Assembly: GCF_002224125.1 (NCBI RefSeq)
Contig: NZ_NCSM01000058.1
Coordinates: 59,459-123,458 of the forward strand
DNA: 64,000 nucleotides
Source: Streptomyces sp. NBS 14/10
GTDB lineage: Bacteria; Actinomycetota; Actinomycetes; Streptomycetales; Streptomycetaceae
Reading direction: 5' to 3'
Shown: in pieces, positions 18,072 to 26,242 of the stretch
Layout of the letters: every line of letters begins with the position of its first letter
How positions within the stretch are numbered: the stretch's first letter is position 1
Program-made: the position numbers and the translations under genes
The notes under the pieces: generated by a model
Seen by the model: the letters and a program-made list of their open reading frames with translations, nothing else
Databases searched by the model: none
What the model was told of the DNA's origin: nothing

Positions 18072-18677
18072 GTGGTCAGAGTGCTGATAGCCGAAGACAT
18101 GCACATGCTGCGCAAGGCACTTGTCGCACTGTTGGAATTCGAGCCGGACATCGAAGTCGTCGCCGAGTTCTCAAGCGGCGCCGAAATCCTGCCGCGTGCG
18201 AAGGAGCTCCGCCCGGATGTCGCGGTTCTGGACATCGACCTCCCCGGTGTGGACGGTCTGACGGCCGCCGGCGAGCTGCACACCGCCGTGCCCGAGTGCC
18301 GGACGATGATGCTCACCAGCCTCGGCAGGCCCGGTAATCTGCGCCGCGCCCTGGCGGCCCATGTCTCGGGTTTTCTGCTCAAGGACAGCACCCCGGACAA
18401 GCTGTGCGACGCCATCCGTGCGGTCGCGAAGGGGGAGAGGGTCATCGACCCGCAGCTCGTCCTCGCCGCCCTGGACGACAAGCCGCAGCCGCTGACCCCG
18501 CGCGAGCTGGAAGTGCTGCTGCTGGCCTCCCAGGGGGAGGGCTCCGCGCAGATCGCGGCCCGGCTGTATCTGTCGGTGGGCACGGTGCGCAACTATCTGA
18601 CGTCCGTCGTCACCAAGTTGAACGCGCGCAACCGGGTGGATGCCATCCGGATCGCCCGCGAGGCCGGCTGGCTGTGA
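18072..18677 (+). CDS. NarL/FixJ-family response regulator
   Basis: A 201-residue response regulator. The receiver domain (1-120) has the acidic pair ED near residue 9, the phospho-acceptor Asp in LDIDLPG and the Lys in LLKDS. A LuxR-type helix-turn-helix (about 135-195) follows, with LTPRELEVLLL and IAARLYLSVGTVRNYL. The start is GTG 18072, 21 nt after the PPTase stop. Its gene ends 11 nt from the convergent histidine kinase gene, so the two form a DesK/DesR-like pair. Confidence 0.87.
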   Translation: MVRVLIAEDMHMLRKALVALLEFEPDIEVVAEFSSGAEILPRAKELRPDVAVLDIDLPGVDGLTAAGELHTAVPECRTMMLTSLGRPGNLRRALAAHVSGFLLKDSTPDKLCDAIRAVAKGERVIDPQLVLAALDDKPQPLTPRELEVLLLASQGEGSAQIAARLYLSVGTVRNYLTSVVTKLNARNRVDAIRIAREAGWL

Positions 18678-18688
18678 CGGCGACGGCG

Positions 18689-19945
18689 CTACGCCGTCAC
18701 GGCCGGGCCGTACTCGTCCTCAGAGCCGCGCTCGCGCTCCTCCGGGGCTGAATCCACGGGCAGTTCGAGCTCGGCCCGCAGCTCGAACCGGCCATCGTCC
18801 CGTAGGCCCGCGCGCAGCCGTCCGCCCAGATTCTCCAGCCGGACCTTGAGGTTGCCGATTCCGCTGCCGCCGTCAGACCTGTCGGAGCTGTCGGCGCGCA
18901 GAATGGTCGAGGGCTTGCCCACCCCGTCGTTGGTGAGCGTCAGCAGGACGGTGCGGTCGCTGCGCCGGGCCTCGATCGTGCAGTGCTCCGCCTTGCTGTG
19001 CCGCAGCACATTGGTCAGCCCCTCCCGCAACACGCTCGCCAGCACGGTGTCCACCAGGTCGGGCAGCTCCCCGCAGTCGACCTCCGCCGTGGTGCTGATG
19101 CCGACCGCGGCCAGCATGGACTTGGCCGTGCCCGCCTCCGCGGACAGCGACATCTTGCGGTATCCGCTGGCCACCGCCCGTACGTCCGCGAGCGCCTGGC
19201 GCGAGGTCTGCAGGATCTCGGCCAGCTCCTGCTGGGCGCGGGAGTTCTGCGGGGGCACCAGACGGTGGACGAGTTCGCACTTGAGGGTGATGGTGGACAG
19301 GCTGTAGCCGAGCAGATCGTGCAGATCGCGGGCGAACCGCAGCCGCTCCTGGGCCACCGCCAGCCGGGCCAGCTCGGCCCGCGACCGGGACACCTCGGCG
19401 ACCAGCCCGGACAGCCGTGAGAGGCCGAAGACCACCAGACCGGTCAGGGCGGTGGAGACGGTCGTGTACGCGACCTCGCCCCAGCCGAACCCCACCTGGA
19501 ACAGCAGCACATCGGTGCACCCCATGATCGCGGCGAAGGCCACCCAGGACAGCGGGGGCGGCAGCACCAGCAGCGAGGAGCCCGCCAGGAACCCCGGCAT
19601 GCCGAGCCAGGCGTGTTTGAAGACCGCGAACGGGAGGAAGGTCAGCAGCGCCTGTAGCGCCAGCGTCCAGTGCCGGGCCCCGCTGAGCCGGGGCGCGAGC
19701 CCGGGGAAGGAGTGCGTCAGCTGGAGCCCCAACAGGGCGGCCAGTACGGGGAGCAGCGCCAGCATCAACAGCGCGGCGTCCAGGGCCCGTCCCGACGGGC
19801 GGGCGTCGACCACATAGGTGACCGCGACGCAGAAGTAGCCCACGAGCACCACCGCGGTGATCACCACGGCCAGCCGTGGCGCGAGATCGTCGCGGTGACG
19901 AGCCGAGTCGCTCCCGGCATCGCCGGGCAAGGAGGTGCCCTGCAC
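18689..19945 (-). CDS. DesK-like sensor histidine kinase
   Basis: A 418-residue membrane histidine kinase. Five or so hydrophobic spans cover the first 200 residues. The HisKA_3 box (FARDLHDLLGYSLSTITLK) carries the phospho-His, and the HATPase domain shows LREGLTNVLRHS, NDGVG and GSGIGNLK. GTG 19945 is chosen because GGAGGA lies just before it; a TTG at 20068 would add 41 codons, including a rare TTA, without a good ribosome site. It follows the YcaO gene on the same strand and converges with its likely partner regulator. The link to a peptide-modifying gene suggests that it senses the peptide or responds to the same stress. Confidence 0.83.
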   Translation of the reverse strand: MQGTSLPGDAGSDSARHRDDLAPRLAVVITAVVLVGYFCVAVTYVVDARPSGRALDAALLMLALLPVLAALLGLQLTHSFPGLAPRLSGARHWTLALQALLTFLPFAVFKHAWLGMPGFLAGSSLLVLPPPLSWVAFAAIMGCTDVLLFQVGFGWGEVAYTTVSTALTGLVVFGLSRLSGLVAEVSRSRAELARLAVAQERLRFARDLHDLLGYSLSTITLKCELVHRLVPPQNSRAQQELAEILQTSRQALADVRAVASGYRKMSLSAEAGTAKSMLAAVGISTTAEVDCGELPDLVDTVLASVLREGLTNVLRHSKAEHCTIEARRSDRTVLLTLTNDGVGKPSTILRADSSDRSDGGSGIGNLKVRLENLGGRLRAGLRDDGRFELRAELELPVDSAPEERERGSEDEYGPAVTA

Positions 19946-20078
19946 TCGTCCTCCGGATGGTCGGGCCGGGTTGGGTAACTTGCCCGAGAGTATCCGAACT
20001 TTTCCGGTCGTGGAGAGGTGGCGTAGGACGCTGACATTACACAGAGGGTTACCGGTGCTCACAGTCAATCACAAGGGA
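19946..20078 (-). promoter_or_regulatory. Possible internal promoter before the histidine kinase
   Basis: This 133-bp gap is AT-rich for the window. On the minus strand TTGTGA (20074-20069), 17 nt and TAACCC (20051-20046) resemble a -35/-10 pair. The kinase may therefore be transcribed both with the YcaO gene and alone. Assigned by eye only. Confidence 0.3.
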
Positions 20079-22499
20079 TTACAGAAAAAGAGGGACAGGG
20101 TTGAGGCGGTGGTACGGGGTGGGTTCGGCCAGCCGCCCCAGGGCCACCGGCACGTGGAAGAGCCGGCCGGGAGCGAACCGGGCCCAGTGCGGACGCAGCC
20201 CGGGCACCAGTACCTTCGCCACGGGCAGCCCGACGTCCGGCCGCGTCTGGTCCAGGACGAGCAGCTCCATGCCGCGCCCGCGGACCAACTCGGCTATGAG
20301 GTCGAGGAGGCCGAGGGCGTCGGTTCTGTGGGGGCCGGATATGCCCGCGCCGTCGTCCGCCGCGACCCCTGACGGGGCCAGATATGGCTGGTTGGCGACG
20401 GTCGCGGTGCGGAACCAGCACAGCGCCTCCGGGTCGGCCGTCACCCCGTACCCGTCGCCGTCGACGCGGGCCTCGACCACGGGGGGCAGCATCTGGTTGA
20501 GCTCGGCCAGGGCGTGACGCAGCGCGGTGTGCCGGTCGAAGTGGGCGCCGAAGCCCAGGGTGATGTCCTCGGCGGACTTGTCGCTACGGCGGGAGACGGC
20601 GGCCACCACGGGGATGCCGAGGTCGGAGGTGAGGTCGAGCGCCCACACCTCGCGGCGCAGTTCGGTGTGGACGCGCCGCAGTTCGGCGATCCACGGGTCG
20701 TCGTGGGCGTCGAGGTCGAGCGCCGGCTGACGGGTGCGGTTGTACCACCACAGCGCGACCGCGTCCCGCTCCACCAGCTCCAGGAAGCCGCGCAGCACCG
20801 CATCGGCCAGACTGCCCCCGGCGGCGGCCCCGTTGGAGTCGGCCCGGCAGTAGCGCCGCCCGGCCGGCTGGGGCGTGCCGTAGTACAGCAGGGCGGTCGG
20901 CAGCAGCCGGTGCCGCTGCGCGGTGACCGACCACACCGGGGTCCAGTCCAGCTCCGCCCGCTCGTCGAACGGATCACAGACCCGGTGGCGTGCGGCGGAT
21001 GTGCGCCGGTCGCGGAACTGCCGTGGGTCGAAGAGCTGCACCGCGTTCGGATGCACGGCGTCCTCGGGGTCCAGATCGCGGTAGCGGGCGCGCTGCCGCG
21101 GCTCGTCCCCCTGGAAGTGGCCGCTGTAGTGCTCCAACGCCTCGCACAGCGCGCTCGCCTGACCCTGCTCGGACGTCATGCCCTTGCCATGGGCCGCGGT
21201 GCGCAGCCCGGCCCGTACGGTGTCGAGCCCGGGGGGCACCGCGGGACCGACGGGGCCGACAGGGCTGGTGGGGCCGGCGGGTCTGGCGGTGAGGTCGACG
21301 GTGGCGTACGCGGGGTGTGTGGCGTGGAAGCAGTTGAGGAAGGCGGGCCCGCGCGGGTCTCGGCGGATCTCGCTCACCAGCCCGGTCACAGGGCTGATCA
21401 GATGCCCGTACGTCTCCATGATCCGCCGCGGTGGGCTGTCGGCGATCTGCCACGGGGCGTCGTCGGCGCGCGTGACCAGGGCCAGGGGCGCCCGTATCCG
21501 CGCCGCGACCAGCCGCGGGTCGCCGCAGGCGGGGCACTGCGGGCGGCGGCTGACCGCGTGGTGCTCCAGGGCGGAGGTGAGGGTGTCCAGGGTGCACAGC
21601 GCGCGCTGCCCCGGGTGGCGGTGCCCGGCCAGCCAGGTGGCCGCCTCCAACGCGGCCAGTTGCAGCGCGGCGGCCCGGCTGGCGGCCAGCGACGCGGGCG
21701 GGCGGGGCACCGGGCCCTCACGGCCGAGTCGGTGCTGGAGGTGCGCCTCGGCCTGCCGCCGCCGCCACAGCCGGTCGGCCAGACAGGACCAGCACGGGTC
21801 GTCCTGGGCGCCCAGGAACGGGCCGATCCATGCCGTCGTGCCGACCGGCTTGACCGGCAACCAGCGGCGGCCGGACGCCCGGTGCTCGGCGTCGAGCGCG
21901 GCGAGGCGTGGATCGAGGTAGTCGTCACAGACCACAAGAGTGAGATACGCGTCGTCATGTTGACGCTTGTCGATTTGACATGCCCCGTGCCCGTCCCCGG
22001 CCCCCGCCCCGATCTCGTCTCCCTCCACGGCGCTGATGCCCGCCGCCCGCAGCGCCTGGACGGCCTCGTCCAGCTCGGTGCAGCCGAGGGCCACGGGGGC
22101 CACGACGGCGGACCGCAGGGCCCCGGCGCAGGGCGTCATCGGGAGGGCGACCGGGGGCGGGGCGGGGGCGGCGGTCACGCCCGCCAGCCCCCAGTACGCG
22201 TCCTCGGGGCGCGGATAGCGTCCGCGCTCGCACACCAGACCCGCCTCGCACAGCCGGGCGATGACGCGGGTGACCAGCGCCGCGGCAGCGGCGGGATCGG
22301 TGCGTACATCGGCGGGACCGGTGCGTACGCCGGCTTCGGCGAGGATGTGCTCCAGGTCCCTGGAGCCGTCGAGCAGCGGGGCAAGCGTCTCGGCCGTCTG
22401 TCCGTGCAGCGCCGTGATGCCGCGCTCCGAGACGAGGTAGACGGCCTCGCCCGGCACCCGCTCGACGCGTAGGTGCGGGGAGAAGCCCAATGTGCCCAT
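20079..22499 (-). CDS. Fused TOMM cyclodehydratase (leader-binding/ThiF-like plus YcaO)
   Basis: An 806-residue enzyme expected to convert Cys, Ser or Thr of a ribosomal peptide into thiazoline or oxazoline using ATP. The N-terminal 95 residues look like a leader-recognition winged helix (RRE; VERVPGEAVYLVSERG). A ThiF-like region follows with paired zinc-type motifs CWSC (236-239) and CPAC (322-325). The YcaO domain spans about 385-806 with SEQGQASALCEALE (443-456), GFLELVERDA (571-580) and a proline-containing end PVPLFL instead of the canonical PxPxP. Its ATG overlaps the stop of the upstream peptide gene (TGATG). No oxidase gene is adjacent, so products may stay as azolines. Confidence 0.87.
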   Translation of the reverse strand: MGTLGFSPHLRVERVPGEAVYLVSERGITALHGQTAETLAPLLDGSRDLEHILAEAGVRTGPADVRTDPAAAAALVTRVIARLCEAGLVCERGRYPRPEDAYWGLAGVTAAPAPPPVALPMTPCAGALRSAVVAPVALGCTELDEAVQALRAAGISAVEGDEIGAGAGDGHGACQIDKRQHDDAYLTLVVCDDYLDPRLAALDAEHRASGRRWLPVKPVGTTAWIGPFLGAQDDPCWSCLADRLWRRRQAEAHLQHRLGREGPVPRPPASLAASRAAALQLAALEAATWLAGHRHPGQRALCTLDTLTSALEHHAVSRRPQCPACGDPRLVAARIRAPLALVTRADDAPWQIADSPPRRIMETYGHLISPVTGLVSEIRRDPRGPAFLNCFHATHPAYATVDLTARPAGPTSPVGPVGPAVPPGLDTVRAGLRTAAHGKGMTSEQGQASALCEALEHYSGHFQGDEPRQRARYRDLDPEDAVHPNAVQLFDPRQFRDRRTSAARHRVCDPFDERAELDWTPVWSVTAQRHRLLPTALLYYGTPQPAGRRYCRADSNGAAAGGSLADAVLRGFLELVERDAVALWWYNRTRQPALDLDAHDDPWIAELRRVHTELRREVWALDLTSDLGIPVVAAVSRRSDKSAEDITLGFGAHFDRHTALRHALAELNQMLPPVVEARVDGDGYGVTADPEALCWFRTATVANQPYLAPSGVAADDGAGISGPHRTDALGLLDLIAELVRGRGMELLVLDQTRPDVGLPVAKVLVPGLRPHWARFAPGRLFHVPVALGRLAEPTPYHRLNPVPLFL

Positions 22500-22663
22500 C
22501 AGCCGACGCTGATGGTGCAGATGCAGATGCCCGGGGTGGGGGCGGGCCATGGCTCGGCGGAGAGGTCCTCGATGACCAAGTCGTCGACGCCCAGGTCGGC
22601 GGGGCCGGGGCCCGCGGCGCACAGGGGCGAAGGGCTCGCGGGGAGGGGGGATGTGTCGGTCAT
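22499..22663 (-). CDS. Putative azol(in)e RiPP precursor peptide
   Basis: A 54-residue peptide gene with ATG at 22663, preceded by the strong ribosome site GAGGAGAG. The leader is rich in Pro/Ser/Ala, then acidic and hydrophobic (DLGVDDLVIEDLSA, residues 23-36), the pattern seen in thiopeptide/TOMM leaders. The C-terminal core APTPGICICTISVG offers Cys47, Cys49, Thr50 and Ser52 for heterocyclization. Its stop codon overlaps the start of the YcaO cyclodehydratase (TGATG), which is strong contextual evidence of a substrate-enzyme pair. No similar core is known to me by name; the CTI element recalls azolemycin-type peptides. Export and leader protease genes are not obvious nearby. Confidence 0.78.
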   Translation of the reverse strand: MTDTSPLPASPSPLCAAGPGPADLGVDDLVIEDLSAEPWPAPTPGICICTISVG

Positions 22664-22917
22664 TGTGGGCTCTCCTCGGGGTGAGAGGCGGTCCTGGCAA
22701 GGAGTCTGCGATGACGGATCCACGGCTTGCCAGTGCTTTCCTCATAACCAGGGTGTGAACTTGTCATGACCTCCGCCTCACAGGACTCATGCACGGTTCG
22801 GGAGTCCGGCACTGGCCCTGTCCACCACCCGCACGCGAGGCTCATATGTGCCTCAATGGCAGGGCCGCGCGGCCAAAGAGGCACCTGGTGGACCGTCTGA
22901 CGGAGGTGTACAGGACC
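22664..22917. promoter_or_regulatory. Divergent promoter region between RiPP and SARP genes
   Basis: A 254-bp region between the precursor peptide gene and the SARP activator. It must drive both, so the RiPP module and the polyketide regulator may share control. It includes the moderately AT-rich part ttcctcataaccagggtgtg near 22737. No clear heptamer repeat set could be assigned. Confidence 0.5.
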
Positions 22918-23742
22918 ATGGAAATCAAGGTGTTGGGGCCGCTGAGCGTCGAGGCCTGCGGGCAGTCGATCGTGCCCAGCGCGGGCAAGCCGCGGCAGAT
23001 CCTTGCACTGCTTTCCGTGTACGCCAACCAGATGCTCCCGGTGCCCACCCTTATGGAGGAAATCTGGGGCGCGCAGATGCCGCGCAGCGCGCTGACCACG
23101 CTCCAGACGTACATCCTCCAGCTCCGGCGGAGACTGGCCGTGGCGTACGGGCCGCAGGCGCCCGAGGCATCGAAGAGCGTGCTGGCTACGCGGTACGGCG
23201 GATATGTGCTGGAGGCCCAGCCGGGCGCGGTGGACATCCATGAGTACGACCGGCTGGTGGCCGCCGGGCGGGACGCGCTCGACGTCGGCGACGATGTCGA
23301 GGCCTCGTTTCTGTTCCGCGAGGCGCTGGCGGTGTGGCGCGGTCCCGCTCTCGTGGACGTGCGGGTCGGACCGATCCTGGAGATCGAGCTGGCCCGGCTG
23401 GAGGAGAGCCGGCTCGGGGTCCTGGAGCGCCGGATCGAGGCCGATCTGCGCCTGGGCCGCCACGCCGAACTCCTCACCGAACTCACCGAACTGACGGCTC
23501 GACATCCGCTCCACGAAGGGCTGCACGCCCAGTGCATGGCCGCCCTGTACCGGTCCGGCCGCCCGTGGCAGGCGCTGGAGGTGTACCAGGGGCTGCGCGG
23601 CCGGCTCGTCGAGGACCTGGGGCTCGAACCCTCCCCGCGGCTGCAGAAGCTGCAGCAGGCGGTGCTCGCCTCGGACCCCGCGCTCGACCTGGAGCCGGGC
23701 GGGCAGTGGCGCCGCCCGGTGCTCGACCTGTTCGCCGCGTAG
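22918..23742 (+). CDS. SARP-family transcriptional activator
   Basis: A 274-residue Streptomyces antibiotic regulatory protein. An OmpR-type DNA-binding domain (about 1-95, TYILQLRRRL) precedes a bacterial transcriptional activation (BTAD) domain (about 98-245, IHEYDRLVAAGRDAL). It would recruit RNA polymerase to cluster promoters at direct heptamer repeats. ATG 22918 follows GGAGGTGTACAGG; upstream in-frame starts are weaker. It lies alone at the left end of the polyketide genes, followed by a hairpin terminator, and is the likely pathway-specific activator. Confidence 0.88.
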   Translation: MEIKVLGPLSVEACGQSIVPSAGKPRQILALLSVYANQMLPVPTLMEEIWGAQMPRSALTTLQTYILQLRRRLAVAYGPQAPEASKSVLATRYGGYVLEAQPGAVDIHEYDRLVAAGRDALDVGDDVEASFLFREALAVWRGPALVDVRVGPILEIELARLEESRLGVLERRIEADLRLGRHAELLTELTELTARHPLHEGLHAQCMAALYRSGRPWQALEVYQGLRGRLVEDLGLEPSPRLQKLQQAVLASDPALDLEPGGQWRRPVLDLFAA

Positions 23743-23811
23743 GTCCCTGCCGGTTCACCACCCGATCGCACCTCCCCTGAACGCCCGGCGCCGCCCTTCT
23801 TGCCGGGTCGG

Positions 23812-23860
23812 CTACGGCTCCGCTCCCCGACACCCCCCGCGCGGGCGAGCGGAGCCGTAG
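23812..23860. terminator. Hairpin terminator after SARP
   Basis: A perfect 14-bp stem, ctacggctccgctc (23812-23825) and gagcggagccgtag (23847-23860), with a 21-nt loop. It lies downstream of the SARP gene and upstream of the polyketide operon. Confidence 0.7.
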
Positions 23861-23894
23861 TGCTGCCTGCGTGCGTTTCCGGGCGCTTCAGTTG

Positions 23895-23939
23895 GTCCTG
23901 CCGTTCCTGCGGTTCCTGTCGCTCCTGTCGTTCCAGCCG
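23895..23939 (+). promoter_or_regulatory. Five tandem 9-bp repeats upstream of the polyketide operon
   Basis: Five head-to-tail copies of a 9-mer close to ttcctgtcg (gtcctgccg, ttcctgcgg, ttcctgtcg, ctcctgtcg, ttccagccg) lie 67 to 111 nt before the cyclase start codon. They are in the position of an activator array. Whether the SARP binds here is inference, since known SARP sites are usually heptamers at about 11-nt spacing. Confidence 0.45.
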
Positions 23940-24005
23940 TATTCCAGAGGCTCCTGGCACCGTCCGGCGGACGACCTCGCCCGACATCAGCCGTAGGGGG
24001 CCGCA

Positions 24006-24782
24006 TTGCGCATCATCGACCTGTCGACACCGGTGGACGCCTCGGGCTGGGAGCCGGACCCGCTGGTCCACGAGATCATGACGCCGGCCGAGGCGGCCCA
24101 CCATATGAGCGAGGAGATGCGCGAACACTTCGGCATCGAGTTCGACCCGTCCGAACTGCCGGGCCAGGAACTGCTCTCCCTGGACACGCTCACCCTGACC
24201 AGCCACACCGGCACCCATGTCGACGCCCCCGCGCACTACGGCTCCACCGGGACGTACGGAGTGCCCCGCACCATCGACCAGATGCCCCTCGACTGGTTTC
24301 TGCGCCCGGCCCACGTCCTGGACATCACCGACGCCGATCCGGAAACCCGCACCGTCGGTGTCCCGCAGATCGAGAAGGAGCTGGCCCGTATCGGCTGCCG
24401 GCCGCAGCCGCTGGACATCGTCCTGCTGCATACCGGCGCCTCCCGGTGGGTCGGCACATCCCGCTACTTCACGGAGTTCACCGGCCTCGACGGGCCCGCC
24501 ACCGACTATCTGCTCGACCTCGGTGTCCGTGTCATCGGCACCGACGCGTTCAGCCTCGACGCCCCGTTCTGCGACATGATCCGCCGCTACCACGCCACCG
24601 GCGACCAGTCGGTGCTGTGGCCCGCCCACTTCGCGGGCCGCCGCCGCGAGTACTGCCAGATCGAGCGGCTGGCGCGGCTGGAGACGCTGCCGCCCACCGG
24701 GTTCCGGGTCGCCTGCTTCCCCGTGAAGATCGCGGGCGCGGGCGCGGGCTGGACGCGGGCGGTGGCGTTGCTCGACGAGTGA
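24006..24782 (+). CDS. Cyclase family protein (PF04199 type)
   Basis: A 258-residue protein of the cyclase/kynurenine formamidase-like family. The metal-binding motif HTGTHVDAPAHY is intact. Members in tetracycline and aureolic-acid clusters (OxyI, MtmX) are associated with late ring closure, so a similar role on the nascent polyketide is likely. It starts with TTG at 24006 after a GGGGG ribosome site. First gene of the operon that continues to the minimal PKS. Confidence 0.8.
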   Translation: MRIIDLSTPVDASGWEPDPLVHEIMTPAEAAHHMSEEMREHFGIEFDPSELPGQELLSLDTLTLTSHTGTHVDAPAHYGSTGTYGVPRTIDQMPLDWFLRPAHVLDITDADPETRTVGVPQIEKELARIGCRPQPLDIVLLHTGASRWVGTSRYFTEFTGLDGPATDYLLDLGVRVIGTDAFSLDAPFCDMIRRYHATGDQSVLWPAHFAGRRREYCQIERLARLETLPPTGFRVACFPVKIAGAGAGWTRAVALLDE

Positions 24783-24922
24783 CAGGCCCCCCACCCGGCC
24801 TCGCGGGGCTCCGTCCCGAGTCGAGCGCGGGTTGAGAGCCGGGCGGCACTGTGACGCGGCGGCACTGTCACACGGGGCACGGTCGCACGGGCGGTACCGA
24901 GCAGGGAGGTCGAACCGACGTG

Positions 24923-26242
24923 ATGCATCAGCGCGTTATCGATCGACGGGGGAGGCGTCGGGTGGCGATCACCGGCATAGGCGTGGTGGCCCCGGGCGGC
25001 GTGGGGACCAAGGAGTTCTGGTCGCTGCTGACCGAGGGCCGCACCGCCACCCGTGCCATCTCCCTCTTCGACGCCACCCGCTTCCGCTCCCGGATCGCCG
25101 CCGAGGCCGACTTCGACCCGCACCACGAGGGCCTGACCCCGCAAGAGGTACGCCGGATGGACCGCGCCGCGCAGTTCGCGGTGGTCGCGGCCCGGGAGGC
25201 GGTGTCCGACAGCGGACTTGAGGCCGCCGGGGCGCTGGGGGTCGCCGCGCCCGACCCGTACCGCGTGGGCGTCACCGTCGGCAGCGCGGTCGGCGCCACC
25301 ACCAGCCTGGACACCGAGTACCGGGTGGTCAGCGACGGCGGGGCCAAGTGGCACGTCGACTACACATACGCGGTGCCGCACCTCTTCGACCACTTCGTGC
25401 CCAGCTCCTTCGCCGCCGAGGTCGCCTGGGCCGTGGGCGCCCAGGGTCCGGCGTCCGTGGTCTCCACCGGCTGCACCTCGGGCCTGGACGCGGTCGGCCA
25501 CGCCGTCGAGCTGATCCGGGAAGGCAGCGCGGACATCATGGTCGCCGGGGCCACCGATGCGCCCATCTCCCCGATCACAGTCGCCTGCTTCGACGCCATC
25601 AAGGCCACCTCACCGCGCAACGACGACCCCGAACACGCCTCGCGCCCATTCGACCGCACCCGCAACGGCTTTGTGCTGGGCGAGGGTTCCGCGCTCTTCG
25701 TCCTCGAGGAGCTGTCCCTGGCGCACCGCCGGGGCGCCCATATCTATGCGGAGATCGTCGGCTTCGCGTCCCGCTGCAACGCGTACCACATGACCGGGCT
25801 GCGCCCCGACGGCCGGGAGATGGCCGAGGCCATCCGCGTCGCCCTCGAGGAGGCCCGGCTGCCGGTGACGGCCGTCGACTACATCAACGCCCATGGCTCC
25901 GGCACCAAGCAGAACGACCGCCACGAGACCGCCGCCTTCAAACGCGCCCTCGGCGACCACGCCCGGGCCACGCCGATCAGCTCGATCAAGTCGATGGTCG
26001 GCCACTCGCTGGGCGCCATCGGCTCCCTGGAGATCGCCGCCAGCGCCCTGGCCATCGAGCACGGTGTCGTACCGCCCACCGCCAACCTCCACGAGCCCGA
26101 CCCCGAATGCGACCTCGACTACACCCCGCTGGTCGCCCGCGAGCAGGACGTCGACACGGTGCTCAGCGTGGGGAGCGGGTTCGGCGGCTTCCAGAGCGCC
26201 ATGGTGCTCGCCCGCGTGGACGCCCAGAGGAGTACGTGGTGA
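24923..26242 (+). CDS. Type II polyketide ketosynthase alpha (KS-alpha)
   Basis: A 439-residue beta-ketoacyl synthase that condenses malonyl-ACP units. The active Cys is at 184 ([11 protein letters not shown]), with the His motifs [11 protein letters not shown] and [13 protein letters not shown] 24923 lies about 13 nt after GGGAGG; GTG 24920 is equally possible, and the longer open frame from 24851 is unlikely. It is coupled to KS-beta by a GTGA overlap. Together with KS-beta and ACP it forms the minimal PKS of the cluster. Confidence 0.95.
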   Translation: MHQRVIDRRGRRRVAITGIGVVAPGGVGTKEFWSLLTEGRTATRAISLFDATRFRSRIAAEADFDPHHEGLTPQEVRRMDRAAQFAVVAAREAVSDSGLEAAGALGVAAPDPYRVGVTVGSAVGATTSLDTEYRVVSDGGAKWHVDYTYAVPHLFDHFVPSSFAAEVAWAVGAQGPASVVSTGCTSGLDAVGHAVELIREGSADIMVAGATDAPISPITVACFDAIKATSPRNDDPEHASRPFDRTRNGFVLGEGSALFVLEELSLAHRRGAHIYAEIVGFASRCNAYHMTGLRPDGREMAEAIRVALEEARLPVTAVDYINAHGSGTKQNDRHETAAFKRALGDHARATPISSIKSMVGHSLGAIGSLEIAASALAIEHGVVPPTANLHEPDPECDLDYTPLVAREQDVDTVLSVGSGFGGFQSAMVLARVDAQRSTW

